Positions 36,288-44,407 of a stretch of DNA of 64,000 nt are shown one piece after another; position 1 is the first letter of the stretch, and every line of letters starts with the position of its first letter. The stretch is from Pseudarthrobacter sp. NamE2. GTDB lineage: Bacteria; Actinomycetota; Actinomycetes; Actinomycetales; Micrococcaceae. Location of the stretch: NCBI RefSeq assembly GCF_005796205.1, contig NZ_VAHN01000006.1, forward strand, positions 171,943 to 235,942, written 5' to 3'. A program made the position numbers and the translations under genes. The notes below the pieces were generated by a model that saw only the letters and a list, made by a program, of their open reading frames with translations, did no database searches and was not told the DNA's origin.

Positions 36288-36317
36288 TGCTGGGGGTAGA
36301 AGTAGCTTGCACAACAA

Positions 36318-36366
36318 AATCAGGGCCGAAAAGTTCAATAACTTCCGGCCCTGATTCTAATTTTTT
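36318..36366. terminator. bidirectional terminator between transfer operon and lsr2
   Basis: Stem 36318-36335 with 36340-36356 (core AATCAGGGCCG, one small bulge), followed by a T-run at 36361-36366 on the + strand and preceded by AAAA on the left. Serves both converging units. Confidence 0.85.
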
Positions 36367-36373
36367 ACTGGTC

Positions 36374-36709
36374 TTAGTGCGCTGCTTCGTACTTCTCTAC
36401 GACTTCCGCCTGAATCCGCCCACGGGTGTTCACCGGGATGCCATTCTCAGCCGCCCACATCCGCACCGCCTTGGCGTCAGGTACACCCTGGGAAGACTTA
36501 GTACTAGTACGGGCCGCCGGACGGCCTCGTCCGCCGGAGACCTTACGGCCGGCGCTAGTGAAGCGGGTCAGGGCTTCACGCAGTTCATTTGCATGTCCCT
36601 CGTTGAGATCAATTTCGTATTCACTGCCGTCAATAGCGAAAGATACCGTTTCCTTAGCTTCGGAGCCGTCAATATCATCTTCCAGCAGCACGACTGTCTT
36701 TTTTGCCAT
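36374..36709 (-). CDS. lsr2: Lsr2 nucleoid-associated protein
   Basis: 111 residues, standard size. The N-terminal dimer domain has VVLLEDDIDGSEAKETVSF and YEIDLNEGHANELREAL. A basic linker (GRKVSGGRGRPAAR) leads to the C-terminal DNA-binding domain KAVRMWAAENGIPVNTRGRI, whose usual RGR AT-hook-like motif is present. Lsr2 coats AT-rich, often horizontally acquired DNA and represses it. A plasmid copy beside the transfer operon could silence transfer genes or limit disturbance of the host, as H-NS-like 'stealth' proteins do on other plasmids. Confidence 0.95.
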   Translation of the reverse strand: MAKKTVVLLEDDIDGSEAKETVSFAIDGSEYEIDLNEGHANELREALTRFTSAGRKVSGGRGRPAARTSTKSSQGVPDAKAVRMWAAENGIPVNTRGRIQAEVVEKYEAAH

Positions 36710-36883
36710 AAAACAAGACTATCAGTTTGCTGACTATGCGGTACGCCGCCCCAAACAAGCAATAACTGCCGAGCTAACACGGCCGATGACATGACGCCTC
36801 TGTTGAAATAAGTGGCAATAAGGGAAGAGAGGGCATCTCATAGCGGCACCAGAAAACCAGTAGTCCACGGTTGGGGTCGATCC

Positions 36884-36953
36884 GGGTTATCCACGGCTGG
36901 AAATAGGGAGCCATCGGGGCAGCTCCCTTAGCAGCGGTAGCGGTGGATAACCC
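36884..36953. repeat. nested inverted repeat with two inverted DnaA-box-like sites
   Basis: Outer arms 36884-36898 and 36939-36953 pair over 15 bases with one mismatch. Each contains TTATCCAC, a DnaA-box-like octamer. Inner arms 36905-36911 and 36922-36928 (AGGGAGC/GCTCCCT) pair perfectly. The structure lies in the 423-base gap between lsr2 and the ABC/PspA remnant. It could be an origin of transfer, a secondary replication origin, or a recombination site. Confidence 0.6.
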
Positions 36954-36990
36954 ATCAGGATTGTCCCCGGCTGTGGGCAGCGGAACCAAC

Positions 36991-37011
36991 TGTCCAGACA
37001 GCCTCTGGACA
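36991..37011. repeat. 8-bp inverted repeat
   Basis: TGTCCAGA (36991-36998) and TCTGGACA (37004-37011), loop of five bases, 38 bases right of the nested repeat. May belong to the same functional site. Confidence 0.5.
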
Positions 37012-37132
37012 ATAGCGCCTGCATAATTTCCCAACTAGCCTCATGCTGCTGTTTTCTCGGCGGGTGGCAGCCATCGCCTCGTAAGCCTCCAGGCTGAGGA
37101 TGCTTGCCTTAGCGAACGATTAGGCTGAGGTC

Positions 37133-38184
37133 ATGACGTTGGGGGACGCGGCGGAGCCGCTTGTGCACATCAAAGATTTCCGGATGGATTTCGGGGAAAC
37201 CTTCGGCTTCCTGGGATCGAACGGGTCCGGCAAGACCACCACGTTGCGGGCCCTGCTGGGTATCTATCAGCCCACCGCCGGGACTTTGCATATCGGCGGG
37301 AAGGATTTTGAACCACGGGACGGGGCCCTGCTCGCGTATCTGCCGGAGGAGCGTGGCCGGTATGAGAAGGAAGCGGTCCTGGACCTGATGGTTTACTTTG
37401 GCCGGCTCAAGGGCCTGTCCAAGACCGCGGCCAGGGCATGGTCGCTGGGCTACCTGGAGCGGGTCGGGCTGGCCGACAAGGCCGCGGTGCGGCTGGACAA
37501 GCTCTCCGGCGGCCAGCAGCAGAAAGTCCAGCTGGGCGTGACCACCATAAACGACCCGGAGCTCCTCATCCTGGACGAGCCAACCAAGAGGTTTGACCCG
37601 GTGAACCGGCGCCTGCTGATGGACATCATCGAGGAGCAGAAGCTGGCCGGCGCCACGGTCATCATGCACCCACCAGATGGAGGAAGTGGAGCGGCTCTGC
37701 GACCAGGTCATCCTGCTCAAGGACGGCACCGCCCGCGCCTACGGGACCGTCGCCGAGGTGCAGGAGCAATTCGGCGGCAACGTCTACCGGGTGAGTTACG
37801 AGGGGATCCTCCCCGCTTCCGGCCTCTACGACATTGTCACCGACGCCTGTGGGAAGGCCAAGGCCGGCCTGGAGCAGATGCGCGGCAAACTCGGGGAGCT
37901 GACCGCCAAACGCAACGAGCTTGTCAACCGGGCCCGCGTTGCCGCCACCCAGTTCCAGGTGCACGATGCCCTCAAGGCCTGGACGCCTGTGACCCGACGT
38001 GGGCGATCGGCCGGTACGAGGAGAAGATCCGCCGCGAGGAGGCCACCGTCCGCGGTCAATAGGAACTCGCGGCATTATCCCTGGAGGCCCAGTTCGCCTC
38101 GCTGGAGGACCTCGGCGAGCAGACCGAAGTGGAAGCCGGCTTGCCGCGCTGAAGTCCATTGGCCGGAAGGCCACCGACTCCTAA
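37133..38184 (+). pseudogene. chimeric remnant: ABC transporter ATPase fused to PspA C-terminus
   Basis: First part is an ABC ATPase: Walker A FLGSNGSGKTTTLRALL, signature LSGGQQQKVQLG, Walker B LLILDEPT. About 15 residues are missing between RMDFG and ETFGFLG. A two-base loss near 37668 shifts the frame inside the H-loop region (now HPPDG, then MEEVERLCDQVILLKDG in the next frame). After IVTDAC the reading continues in frame into the C-terminal third of a PspA/IM30 protein (LEQMRGKLGELTAKRNEL). The PspA part itself shifts near 37980, has CAG changed to TAG at 38060, and loses one C near 38140 before ending ALKSIGRKATDS. No functional product expected. Confidence 0.85.
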
Positions 38185-38372
38185 AAGACCGTTCGCGGAG
38201 GCCCTGCACCAACACGGGTCCGGGGGCCTTTGGCGCTCCTCGGGTGGGACACCAGGAATGTTCTTCGCTACGAAACTTTTTCGGGCCCGTGACACACGGC
38301 TCCTGCGTGGGTAGCTTTGACCTACTCGTGGTTGAGCAGTCAGCCGGGATGGCACTTTAAGAGAGCCCGATC

Positions 38373-38639
38373 TTGAACGGCACTGACTGCTCCCACTCCA
38401 AAGACACAACATTCGGTCTAACCTCATCTGGCAAAATCTTCAGGTCCTTCCACCACTGGTCTGCGGTGCCCGTATCCGACCTTCTCCGGCTACGGCACGC
38501 GCTTGGGCGCGCGCCCGCAGTGACGTCAGCGACACACGCGCTCCTCCAGCTCGTCGACGCAGAACTTGCACGCCGCTCGTCATCACTTGGCGGCATCATC
38601 CCGCCACCACCACAGGACCATCCCCCGGAAGCGGGCTAA
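38373..38639 (+). CDS. possible small protein, unknown
   Basis: 88 codons from a TTG. The middle (SDLLRLRHALGRA, THALLQLVDAELARRSSS) has amphipathic helices and protein-like composition, but the ribosome site is weak and the opposite strand is also open. It may be the remnant of a gene in this decayed region. The surrounding 38185-38372 and 38640-38814 hold no other gene signal. Confidence 0.3.
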   Translation: MNGTDCSHSKDTTFGLTSSGKIFRSFHHWSAVPVSDLLRLRHALGRAPAVTSATHALLQLVDAELARRSSSLGGIIPPPPQDHPPEAG

Positions 38640-38700
38640 ACCCCCTGTTGCTCCAACGATGCGGCAGCAGGGAAGGCGGTCCAGGAAAGTGGGGCCGCCG

Positions 38701-38740
38701 CCGTGGGCCGGTGCCAGCCGTTTGGGGGACCGGCCCACGG
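38701..38740. terminator. 12-bp hairpin downstream of the AMIN-like gene
   Basis: CCGTGGGCCGGT (38701-38712) pairs perfectly with ACCGGCCCACGG (38729-38740), 16-base loop. Lies past the stop of the - strand gene at 38815, but lacks a T-run, so termination is uncertain. Confidence 0.4.
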
Positions 38741-38814
38741 TCGTGCATGGGGACATCACCGAGAAGGTGCCGCATGCCGGATCAGCAGCGTGCGGCATAC
38801 CTTCTTGGATTCCG

Positions 38815-39372
38815 TCACCAGCGGTGGGCAACGTCCACTATCAGCCGGGAGCCTGACCCTGGCCCGTCCAGAGTGAAGACCCTGAAGGGCAGCCGGGCAC
38901 GGACGCCCAGGCCCATGCTGGTGGAACCTTCGAAGCTTCCGGCGTAAACCACCTGACGGAAGGTCTGGTAGCCGGCCACGTTGGACAGCTCGGCCTTCGC
39001 TGCCGGGTTGTAGGTGAGGTTGCCGTTGCTGTCATACGAGGGTGCGTTCACGGTGATCTGCAGCCGTGCGTTGCCGTACACCGGGATCCTAAAGCCGGAG
39101 CCGTCCTGGATGATTTCCGGGACGTAGCCGACCGTGTAGCCCTTCACGGGGCCGTTGAGATCAACCACAAGCCGGTCGAAGCAGGGTTGCTGCCCGGTGC
39201 GGACGTTGGTGACAGATGCAGTGCTCATCCCGGGCGCGGTTTTAGCCAGGGATCCCCATTCGAGACCGCAATACGAGGTGGCAGCCGAAGCGGGCCCCGG
39301 TGCCACGATGCCCAGCCCAACGACTGCGAGGAGCGCCGTGAGCCAGAGTAGGAGTTTTTTCATTGGTGCCAT
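38815..39372 (-). CDS. secreted AMIN-like domain protein
   Basis: 185 residues. Signal peptide KKLLLWLTALLAVVGLGIVA with cleavage after PASA (Ala-Ser-Ala). The mature part is beta-rich: YCGLEWGSLAKT, VTNVRTGQQPCFDRLVVDLNG, YVPEIIQDGSGF, RVFTLDGPGSGSRLIVDVAH. This is the AMIN-like domain found in exported actinobacterial proteins, thought to bind cell-wall polymers. Two Cys may form a disulfide. Start ATG 39372, with ATG 39363 as an alternative. It stands alone. Confidence 0.82.
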   Translation of the reverse strand: MAPMKKLLLWLTALLAVVGLGIVAPGPASAATSYCGLEWGSLAKTAPGMSTASVTNVRTGQQPCFDRLVVDLNGPVKGYTVGYVPEIIQDGSGFRIPVYGNARLQITVNAPSYDSNGNLTYNPAAKAELSNVAGYQTFRQVVYAGSFEGSTSMGLGVRARLPFRVFTLDGPGSGSRLIVDVAHRW

Positions 39373-39702
39373 CCAAGTGGGAGTGGTGCGGTTGGACAGC
39401 TCAAGATTAGGGAGTGTCAGGCACCCGAAACGACGGTTGTTGCTGCTTCTAGGCGGAACCGTAAAGAACCCACCGCCGGGTCACATGCCAGTAAATTGCA
39501 GGGCTTTTTGCCTTCGCATTTAATCGTTCCGGTGCCGTTTCTGGATCCCGCCGTTATCCGCGATAACGACGCCGGGACAGCGCCGGGCGCACCGCGGCTG
39601 GAGCCAAACCGGGAGCAACCAACAGTCAACGCCTGCACGACAGTTCCTCCTGAAGCCGGCTGTGGTCTTCCTGTGGTGAATGTCAGGTGGGACCATGCTG
39701 AT
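39373..39702. other. intergenic stretch, no gene recognised
   Basis: No supported coding region. It has a small inverted repeat CGTTATC-CGC-GATAACG at 39552-39568, possibly an operator for one of the divergent small genes. Confidence 0.4.
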
Positions 39703-40047
39703 ATGAGTGATGATCCCGATCCCGACCCGAGAGGCCCTAGCCCGCAACAACGCAGGGACGCTGCGCCGACGACGCAGCAAATGCGAACTGTCGGCGAACG
39801 CCGGCGCGACGCAGAGCAGAAACTGAATCAACACCTCGATGAAGCCCGCCACCAAAATGAACAGTCCCCTGATGACCCTGCGCCAGCCGCCGGGAGAGCT
39901 TTTGGCGGTGAAGTGGGCGCCGCCGATATTGCCGCTATCCAGAGCGATGACAGCATCACCCCGGCAGACCGCGTCGATCTAATTGCCAATCAAGCCATTC
40001 CGGAGACGGAAAGCAAAGACATCCGGACAGACAAGGGCGACACCTGA
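39703..40047 (+). CDS. small acidic hydrophilic protein, unknown
   Basis: 114 residues from ATG 39703; the frame is open upstream to 39496 but that part looks noncoding. Sequence is hydrophilic and probably disordered at first (DDPDPDPRGPSPQQRRDA), helical in the middle (TVGERRRDAEQKLNQHLDEA) and ends with DSITPADRVDLIANQAIPE. No membrane segment. I do not recognise a family; similar small proteins occur in Micrococcaceae. Confidence 0.5.
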   Translation: MSDDPDPDPRGPSPQQRRDAAPTTQQMRTVGERRRDAEQKLNQHLDEARHQNEQSPDDPAPAAGRAFGGEVGAADIAAIQSDDSITPADRVDLIANQAIPETESKDIRTDKGDT

Positions 40048-40094
40048 AGTTGAAAGGCCTCGCCAGCGGATCTGACCCTATCCGGGGCAGGTCG

Positions 40095-40364
40095 TTAAGA
40101 CTCCGGTTTCTTCTCCGCTTGGAACAGTTCGCGGAGCTGATTTCCTACAACCTGCGCTTCCTGGAAGTGCGCGCCCATGTCGCTGTCTCCGACGATTTGG
40201 GCAGCGGCTGCCCTTAGCTCGTTCTGGAGATCGAGTATTTCCGCGTGCAGTTCGGCGTTGGACCGCAGCCATGCACAGTCCTTGGACGCCACCCGGGTAA
40301 GGCCGCTAAGAATTTGCGATGCCCGGTTCATCTTTTGGGCGGTTACGTCGGTCAGTTCATTCAT
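40095..40364 (-). CDS. small helical protein, unknown
   Basis: 89 residues from ATG 40364, which is preceded by a strong AGGGGGGATCTG site; an upstream frame extension to 40388 is not needed. Predicted all-helical (ASQILSGLTRVASKDCAWLRS, AELHAEILDLQNELRAAAAQIV), perhaps coiled coil. Convergent with the preceding small gene. No family recognised. Confidence 0.55.
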   Translation of the reverse strand: MNELTDVTAQKMNRASQILSGLTRVASKDCAWLRSNAELHAEILDLQNELRAAAAQIVGDSDMGAHFQEAQVVGNQLRELFQAEKKPES

Positions 40365-40619
40365 CAGATCCCCCCTGCTGATGTGCACGGTACCCTACCG
40401 ATTCGGCGCTGTATTGGCCAATGTTTGCATTCGGGCCAACTCGTAGGCCGCGTTTCGGCTCTCAGCCAGCCCCGGTGAACCCGCCCTACGCCCGGCAAGC
40501 CCTCCGAAAGGACGAACAGCTTGAGACAACTGTGACGGGAACGCTCTTTGCAACCAGCACCGGGTTTAGCGCGGCGCCCTTGGCTGCGTGGGCAAATGGC
40601 TGAAGGGCTGCGGGATCAG

Positions 40620-40985
40620 CTGGGCCATGCGGGACCCACCCTGCGCACGGTTTCTACCTACTGGGGATTCCGGGCGTCGTCGCCCAGTTGCTTCCGTAGA
40701 TAGCCAATCTGCACCTCCACAGCTCGTTCCTCGTCCGCGCTGACAGGAGCCGTTGCTGGCCGGTTCGTTGCGGAGACCACGGACCAGTGCGGTCTTGGTT
40801 TGAACGTTTCGGCCGCCCTCCATGAGGAGTTGGAGTATTTCAAATTGGGTTCGGCTGAGGTGGACGGCCTTGCCGTTGAGGGTGACGCGACGGGAGTCGT
40901 CCAAGCTAAGGCCGTTGTGCGAGTAGTCAAAAACTTGCTCGCGGTCCACTGGGACAGGGACAGGGAAACCACGGTCAAAATGCGG
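40620..40985 (-). pseudogene. decayed OmpR/PhoB-type DNA-binding domain
   Basis: Only the effector domain of a response regulator remains: LSLDDSRRVTLNGKAVHLSRTQFEILQLLMEGG, then after a frame change near 40745 ADEERAVEVQIGYLRKQLGDDARNPQ, a TAG at 40660-40658 where the family has a hydrophobic residue, and VETVRRVG. The receiver domain is absent. One shift plus one nonsense codon make it nonfunctional. Belongs to the cluster of decayed genes between 37 and 43 kb. Confidence 0.8.
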
Positions 40986-41094
40986 AACGGTGTCATCCTT
41001 CTCCCCAAGGGGTTCAAAGTGACGCCCCGCCAGCACCGGCGCACCACTGACAGCCTCCTTGTGATGACCCCCGGCCTCTAAGGGTTAGCGCCAG

Positions 41095-41631
41095 CTACAC
41101 CATTCGCATCGGCCCGAAGCGCGCCTGCAACTCGGGAACCCATGTGCGGTCCAAGACCAGGCCGTACTGATGACACAACTCAATCACGTCTTGCTCGGTG
41201 GACGGACCTGGCCTCGCAAGCAGCGCACCGCACTCCTCGAAGAACCGCTCGAAGCCGCCAGGCGAGATGATTTCCACGATGAGCGCTGGCTCCGGCCCGG
41301 GGTTCCAGAACGTGTGTATAACCTGACGCGGTTTCCACACGTAAGTGCCTGCTGGTGCCTGAATTTCCTGATCGCCAACCCGGGCCCAAATGGTGCCGCT
41401 GACTACATAGGAGAACTCGTCCTCGTGCTGGTGCGTGTGCGGTTCAACGAGGACTCCCGGCTCAATGGGGTGCTCGACGACCGCGAAGTTTCCTCCGGTC
41501 TGTTCGCCGTAGACCTTGAATCGAACGCCCAAACCACCGAGGTCGACCAGCCGGCCATGCTCGGTGCTCAGAAAGTACTCATCGTCCATGCCGGACTGAT
41601 ACATCCCACCTTTGGCGTTCATGGAGACCAT
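41095..41631 (-). CDS. cupin-domain protein
   Basis: 178 residues from ATG 41631 (GGGGCGGA upstream); the frame is open to 41844. A single cupin: motif 1 EPGVLVEPHTHQHEDEF with two His and Glu metal ligands, and motif 2 APAGTYVWKPRQVIHTFWNPG with the His ligand. The C-terminal part (GFERFFEECGALLARPGPS) is typical of stand-alone cupin proteins acting as small dioxygenase- or isomerase-like enzymes. The substrate cannot be told. It appears intact in an otherwise decayed region. Confidence 0.85.
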   Translation of the reverse strand: MVSMNAKGGMYQSGMDDEYFLSTEHGRLVDLGGLGVRFKVYGEQTGGNFAVVEHPIEPGVLVEPHTHQHEDEFSYVVSGTIWARVGDQEIQAPAGTYVWKPRQVIHTFWNPGPEPALIVEIISPGGFERFFEECGALLARPGPSTEQDVIELCHQYGLVLDRTWVPELQARFGPMRMV

Positions 41632-41834
41632 GTTCCGCCCCGCGCATGCCAGTAGGAAAGGTTGGGGTGCCCCCTCTCTTGCGCGGCGGGATAGTAGGGG
41701 GTTTGGCAGGCTTTTTCTCTTTCGGGAGCCGCAGCCCGGCACGGCATAGACGATGCGGCAAGCTGCACCGAAATGCTGCACCAGGCAACCAGGATCTGCG
41801 ATATTGGTGCAACCAGACACGGGGAGGATGATCG

Positions 41835-42240
41835 ATGGGCGCATGGGGCTACCTGCCGTTGAGAACGACGACGCACTGGACTGGCTGGACGGAGCTCAAA
41901 GGCGGCGCGCGGACGTTGTCTGCGGCACACTGGAGAAGGCACGCAACGGTTACGTAGAGGCGCCCCAGGGAAGCGTCGCCATCGCGGCCGTCTACATCAC
42001 TGCGGTTGTCACGGCAACCCGGCCGGGGAGCTACCTGAGAATGTCACCGACTGGGTGACCGCCCACGGGGCCGAGATCACAGCCGAGGATGCCGAGCCCG
42101 CCCTTGAAGCAGTGGAACGGGTCGCGGGGGAGAGAAGTCTGAACTGGCCGTGCTCTGGGATGACGCCGACGGACCCGAGTGGCGTGAATCCCTCTCGAAG
42201 ACCTTTCGGAGCGGCTTCGCGCAGCGCTGCGGTAGGCTCT
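41835..42240 (+). pseudogene. DUF4259 protein gene with several frameshifts
   Basis: The start MGAWGYLPL (with AGGATG upstream) matches DUF4259 proteins. The continuation ENDDALDWLD..GYVEAPQGSVAIAA is in a second frame, NPAGELPENVTDWVTAHGAE and EDAEPALEAVERVAGER in a third, and LWDDADGPEWRESLSK in a fourth. At least three indels separate the blocks. DUF4259 proteins are about 135 residues and of unknown function. No functional product expected. Confidence 0.8.
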
Positions 42241-42285
42241 TAGCCGCCCGGCGACTGGCGGGACCTATAGGAGAGACTGATCAAT

Positions 42286-42644
42286 ATGAGCCAGGTGGAC
42301 ATCAAAGGCAAAGGAACGATGGAGCTGTCTGACGGTGTCCTGCACATGCGCTGGAAGCGAGGGGCTTACATTGCCATCGACGTAGCCAGGGCCGGGATCG
42401 CTGCTATCTCCGCCCTTGCCCAGGGCGCCCGGGTGTGACCCACTCCGCGGCCGCTCGAAAGGTCTTTCCCGGACCGTCCAACATCTCGCGCATTGCGGTT
42501 CTGGGGTCCTCCCCCGTTGATCGGGCAATCAACATGTTCCGGCTGACCCTATTGCCGACCCAATACCCGATGAGGTATTTCACATCTCGGGACAAGGCAA
42601 TGACGTGGCTGCGGGAGTCTTCGGGAGTGGGCGACATCCGGTAG
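42286..42644 (+). pseudogene. broken paralogue of the STAS-like protein at 9.2 kb
   Basis: Starts with AGGAGA and ATG 42286. KGKGTMELSDGVLHMRW matches the start of the 9205-9615 protein. A TGA ends the first frame after 50 codons. The second frame (from 42435) resumes with SRIAVLGSSPVDR and YFTSRDKAMTWL, equivalent to SRIALLGRSPVDR and FFNSKTEAVTWL. About ten residues (the VDM strand) are missing between the blocks, so a deletion of about 30 bases that is not a multiple of three explains the break. Confidence 0.8.
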
Positions 42645-42709
42645 CCGCCACAGTTATTCACTCCGGAACTCGTCTCCCAGTCTTCATCGGTTCGTTAGGG
42701 TCATTGCCT

Positions 42710-43393
42710 ATGAGCGATAAAAGCACTGCCCGCCCGACTCATGCCCTTCAGCGCGTCATCATCGTTCACGGATACGAGGCGGCACCGGACGCCCACTGGT
42801 TCCCTTGGCTCCAAAACACCCTCGAGGGTGAGGGCGTTAGCGTCACTGCCGTCCCCCTCCCGGACCCAGACGTTCCTGAAACGACAGCATGGGAGAGCGC
42901 TGTTGGTGCAACTCTTGGAGTACCGGACGCGGGGACGGTGATAGTTGCGCATTCCCTCGGTGCAATTACTGCTCTACGCGTGCTGGCCGCCCTGCCAGAG
43001 CCGTGGGAGTTGGGCGGCATTGTCCTCGTGGCCGGCTTCATTGAGCCACTGGAGTCATTGCCGGAACTGGACCGCTACCTCTCAACTGGAGTTGACGTGG
43101 AACGCCTGGCAAAAAGCATCCGAACACGAACAGTGATCCGGTCTGAGACGGACCCGTTTGTTCCGCCCGCAGCATCGGATAATCTCGCTAGGCGCCTCAA
43201 TGCACAAGTGCAGGTCCACCCGGAAGCCGGCCAGGGTGACAAAGTTTCCGGCAGTGCTCGACGTACTACGGTCTCGCTAAGGAAAGAGCGCCGCAGCAGA
43301 CTGAATGTCAGATTGACATCTATGACTGCTCACCGGGCATGTGGAAGAACTGGTTTTCGACTCTATTCTGACGGTCTTTTCACCACTGCCTGA
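42710..43393 (+). pseudogene. RBBP9/YdeN-type serine hydrolase, C-terminus replaced
   Basis: 227 codons. The first 174 or so form the hydrolase: VIIVHGYEAAPDAHWFPWL, nucleophile elbow VAHSLGAI (Ser), and acid-containing SETDPFVPP. The family ends with a conserved HPEAGH-F box carrying the catalytic His. Here HPEAG is followed by QGDKVSGSARR and an unrelated basic tail, so the His is lost. The gene is probably nonfunctional, though translation could still occur. It directly precedes the RuMP genes and marks the right end of the decayed block. Confidence 0.7.
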
Positions 43394-43578
43394 CGTCAGT
43401 TTGGGGTGTGCTCCAAGCGGACATGTGGTTCGCCGCGGCCCCGGCACCTCTGGTTGGAACGGGGCGCGAACAACACTAAAAGATAGGTCGAACCATCCGG
43501 AATTGGCGTTCTTACTACCTGCTGTTGGCAGGACCATGGATGAACAGCACCCGCTGTTCCCTAATCAAGGAGCCTCTC

Positions 43579-44217
43579 ATGAAACTCCAAGTAGCCATGG
43601 ACCTTCTGTCGGTGGAAGACGCCCTCAAGCTGGCTGGCAAAGTCGCCAAGTACGTGGACATCATCGAGCTCGGAACCCCTCTGATCAAGACGGAGGGACT
43701 TTCCGTTATCACTGCAGTGAAGGAAGCCCACCCTGACAAGCTTGTTTTCGCCGACATGAAAACAATGGACGCCGGTGAACTAGAAGCTGAGATCGCTTTC
43801 GAGGCCGGCGCCGATCTGGTCACCGTACTCGGAGCCGCCGATGACTCCACGATCGCCGGGGCCGTGAAAGCAGCCAAGCTACGCAGCAAGGGCGTTGTCG
43901 TTGACCTAATCGGCGTTGAGGACAAGGTCACGCGTGCCAAGGAAGTCCGCGCCCTCGGTGCCAAGTTCGTCGAAATGCACGCCGGCCTGGACGAGCAGGC
44001 CAAGCCCGGCTTCGACCTCAACGGCCTGCTCCGGGCCGGAGTGGAGGCCGGCGTTCCTTTCTCAGTCGCCGGTGGCGTCAAGCCGAGCACCATTGATGCG
44101 GTTCAGCAAGCTGGCGCTGATGTCGCCGTGGTTGGCGCGGCTATTTATGGGGCAGCCGATCCCACGCAGGCAGCTAAGGAACTTCGTTCTGCCATAATGT
44201 GGCGGCCCGCCGCCTAG
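43579..44217 (+). CDS. hxlA: 3-hexulose-6-phosphate synthase (formaldehyde fixation)
   Basis: 212 residues, OMP-decarboxylase-like (beta/alpha)8 barrel. It joins formaldehyde to ribulose 5-phosphate to give hexulose 6-phosphate, the first step of the RuMP cycle. Family marks: QVAMDLLSVEDAL, DIIELGTPLIKTEG, FADMKTMDAGELEAEIAF (active-site Asp and Lys), FVEMHAGLDEQ and VAGGVKPSTI (phosphate site). AAGGAG lies seven bases before ATG 43579. The usual partner 6-phospho-3-hexuloisomerase (hxlB) does not follow; gap follows after 190 bases. With tkt, tal, rpe, rpiB, pfk and fba nearby, formaldehyde assimilation is the likely role. Confidence 0.93.
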   Translation: MKLQVAMDLLSVEDALKLAGKVAKYVDIIELGTPLIKTEGLSVITAVKEAHPDKLVFADMKTMDAGELEAEIAFEAGADLVTVLGAADDSTIAGAVKAAKLRSKGVVVDLIGVEDKVTRAKEVRALGAKFVEMHAGLDEQAKPGFDLNGLLRAGVEAGVPFSVAGGVKPSTIDAVQQAGADVAVVGAAIYGAADPTQAAKELRSAIMWRPAA

Positions 44218-44407
44218 TGCACAACTTCCTAACAAATCGTAGAGGCCACTGCTTGGTCGGTTTTCGCCGGACGAGTGCGCTCTCGCTGTTACCAGTGGAA
44301 CTGTTCCGGCATCCAATCGAGAAATTTTTCAGCTGTAGCTCCTACAAAACTTTGCATCTTTTAGCAGGTGTGGATTAGGCGGCTCCGCCACATGGAAAGG
44401 CAGTACG

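Noticed and set aside
36774..37034. 86-codon - strand frame in the gap right of lsr2
   Set aside because: Falls on the nested inverted repeats, no ribosome site and no protein-like pattern.
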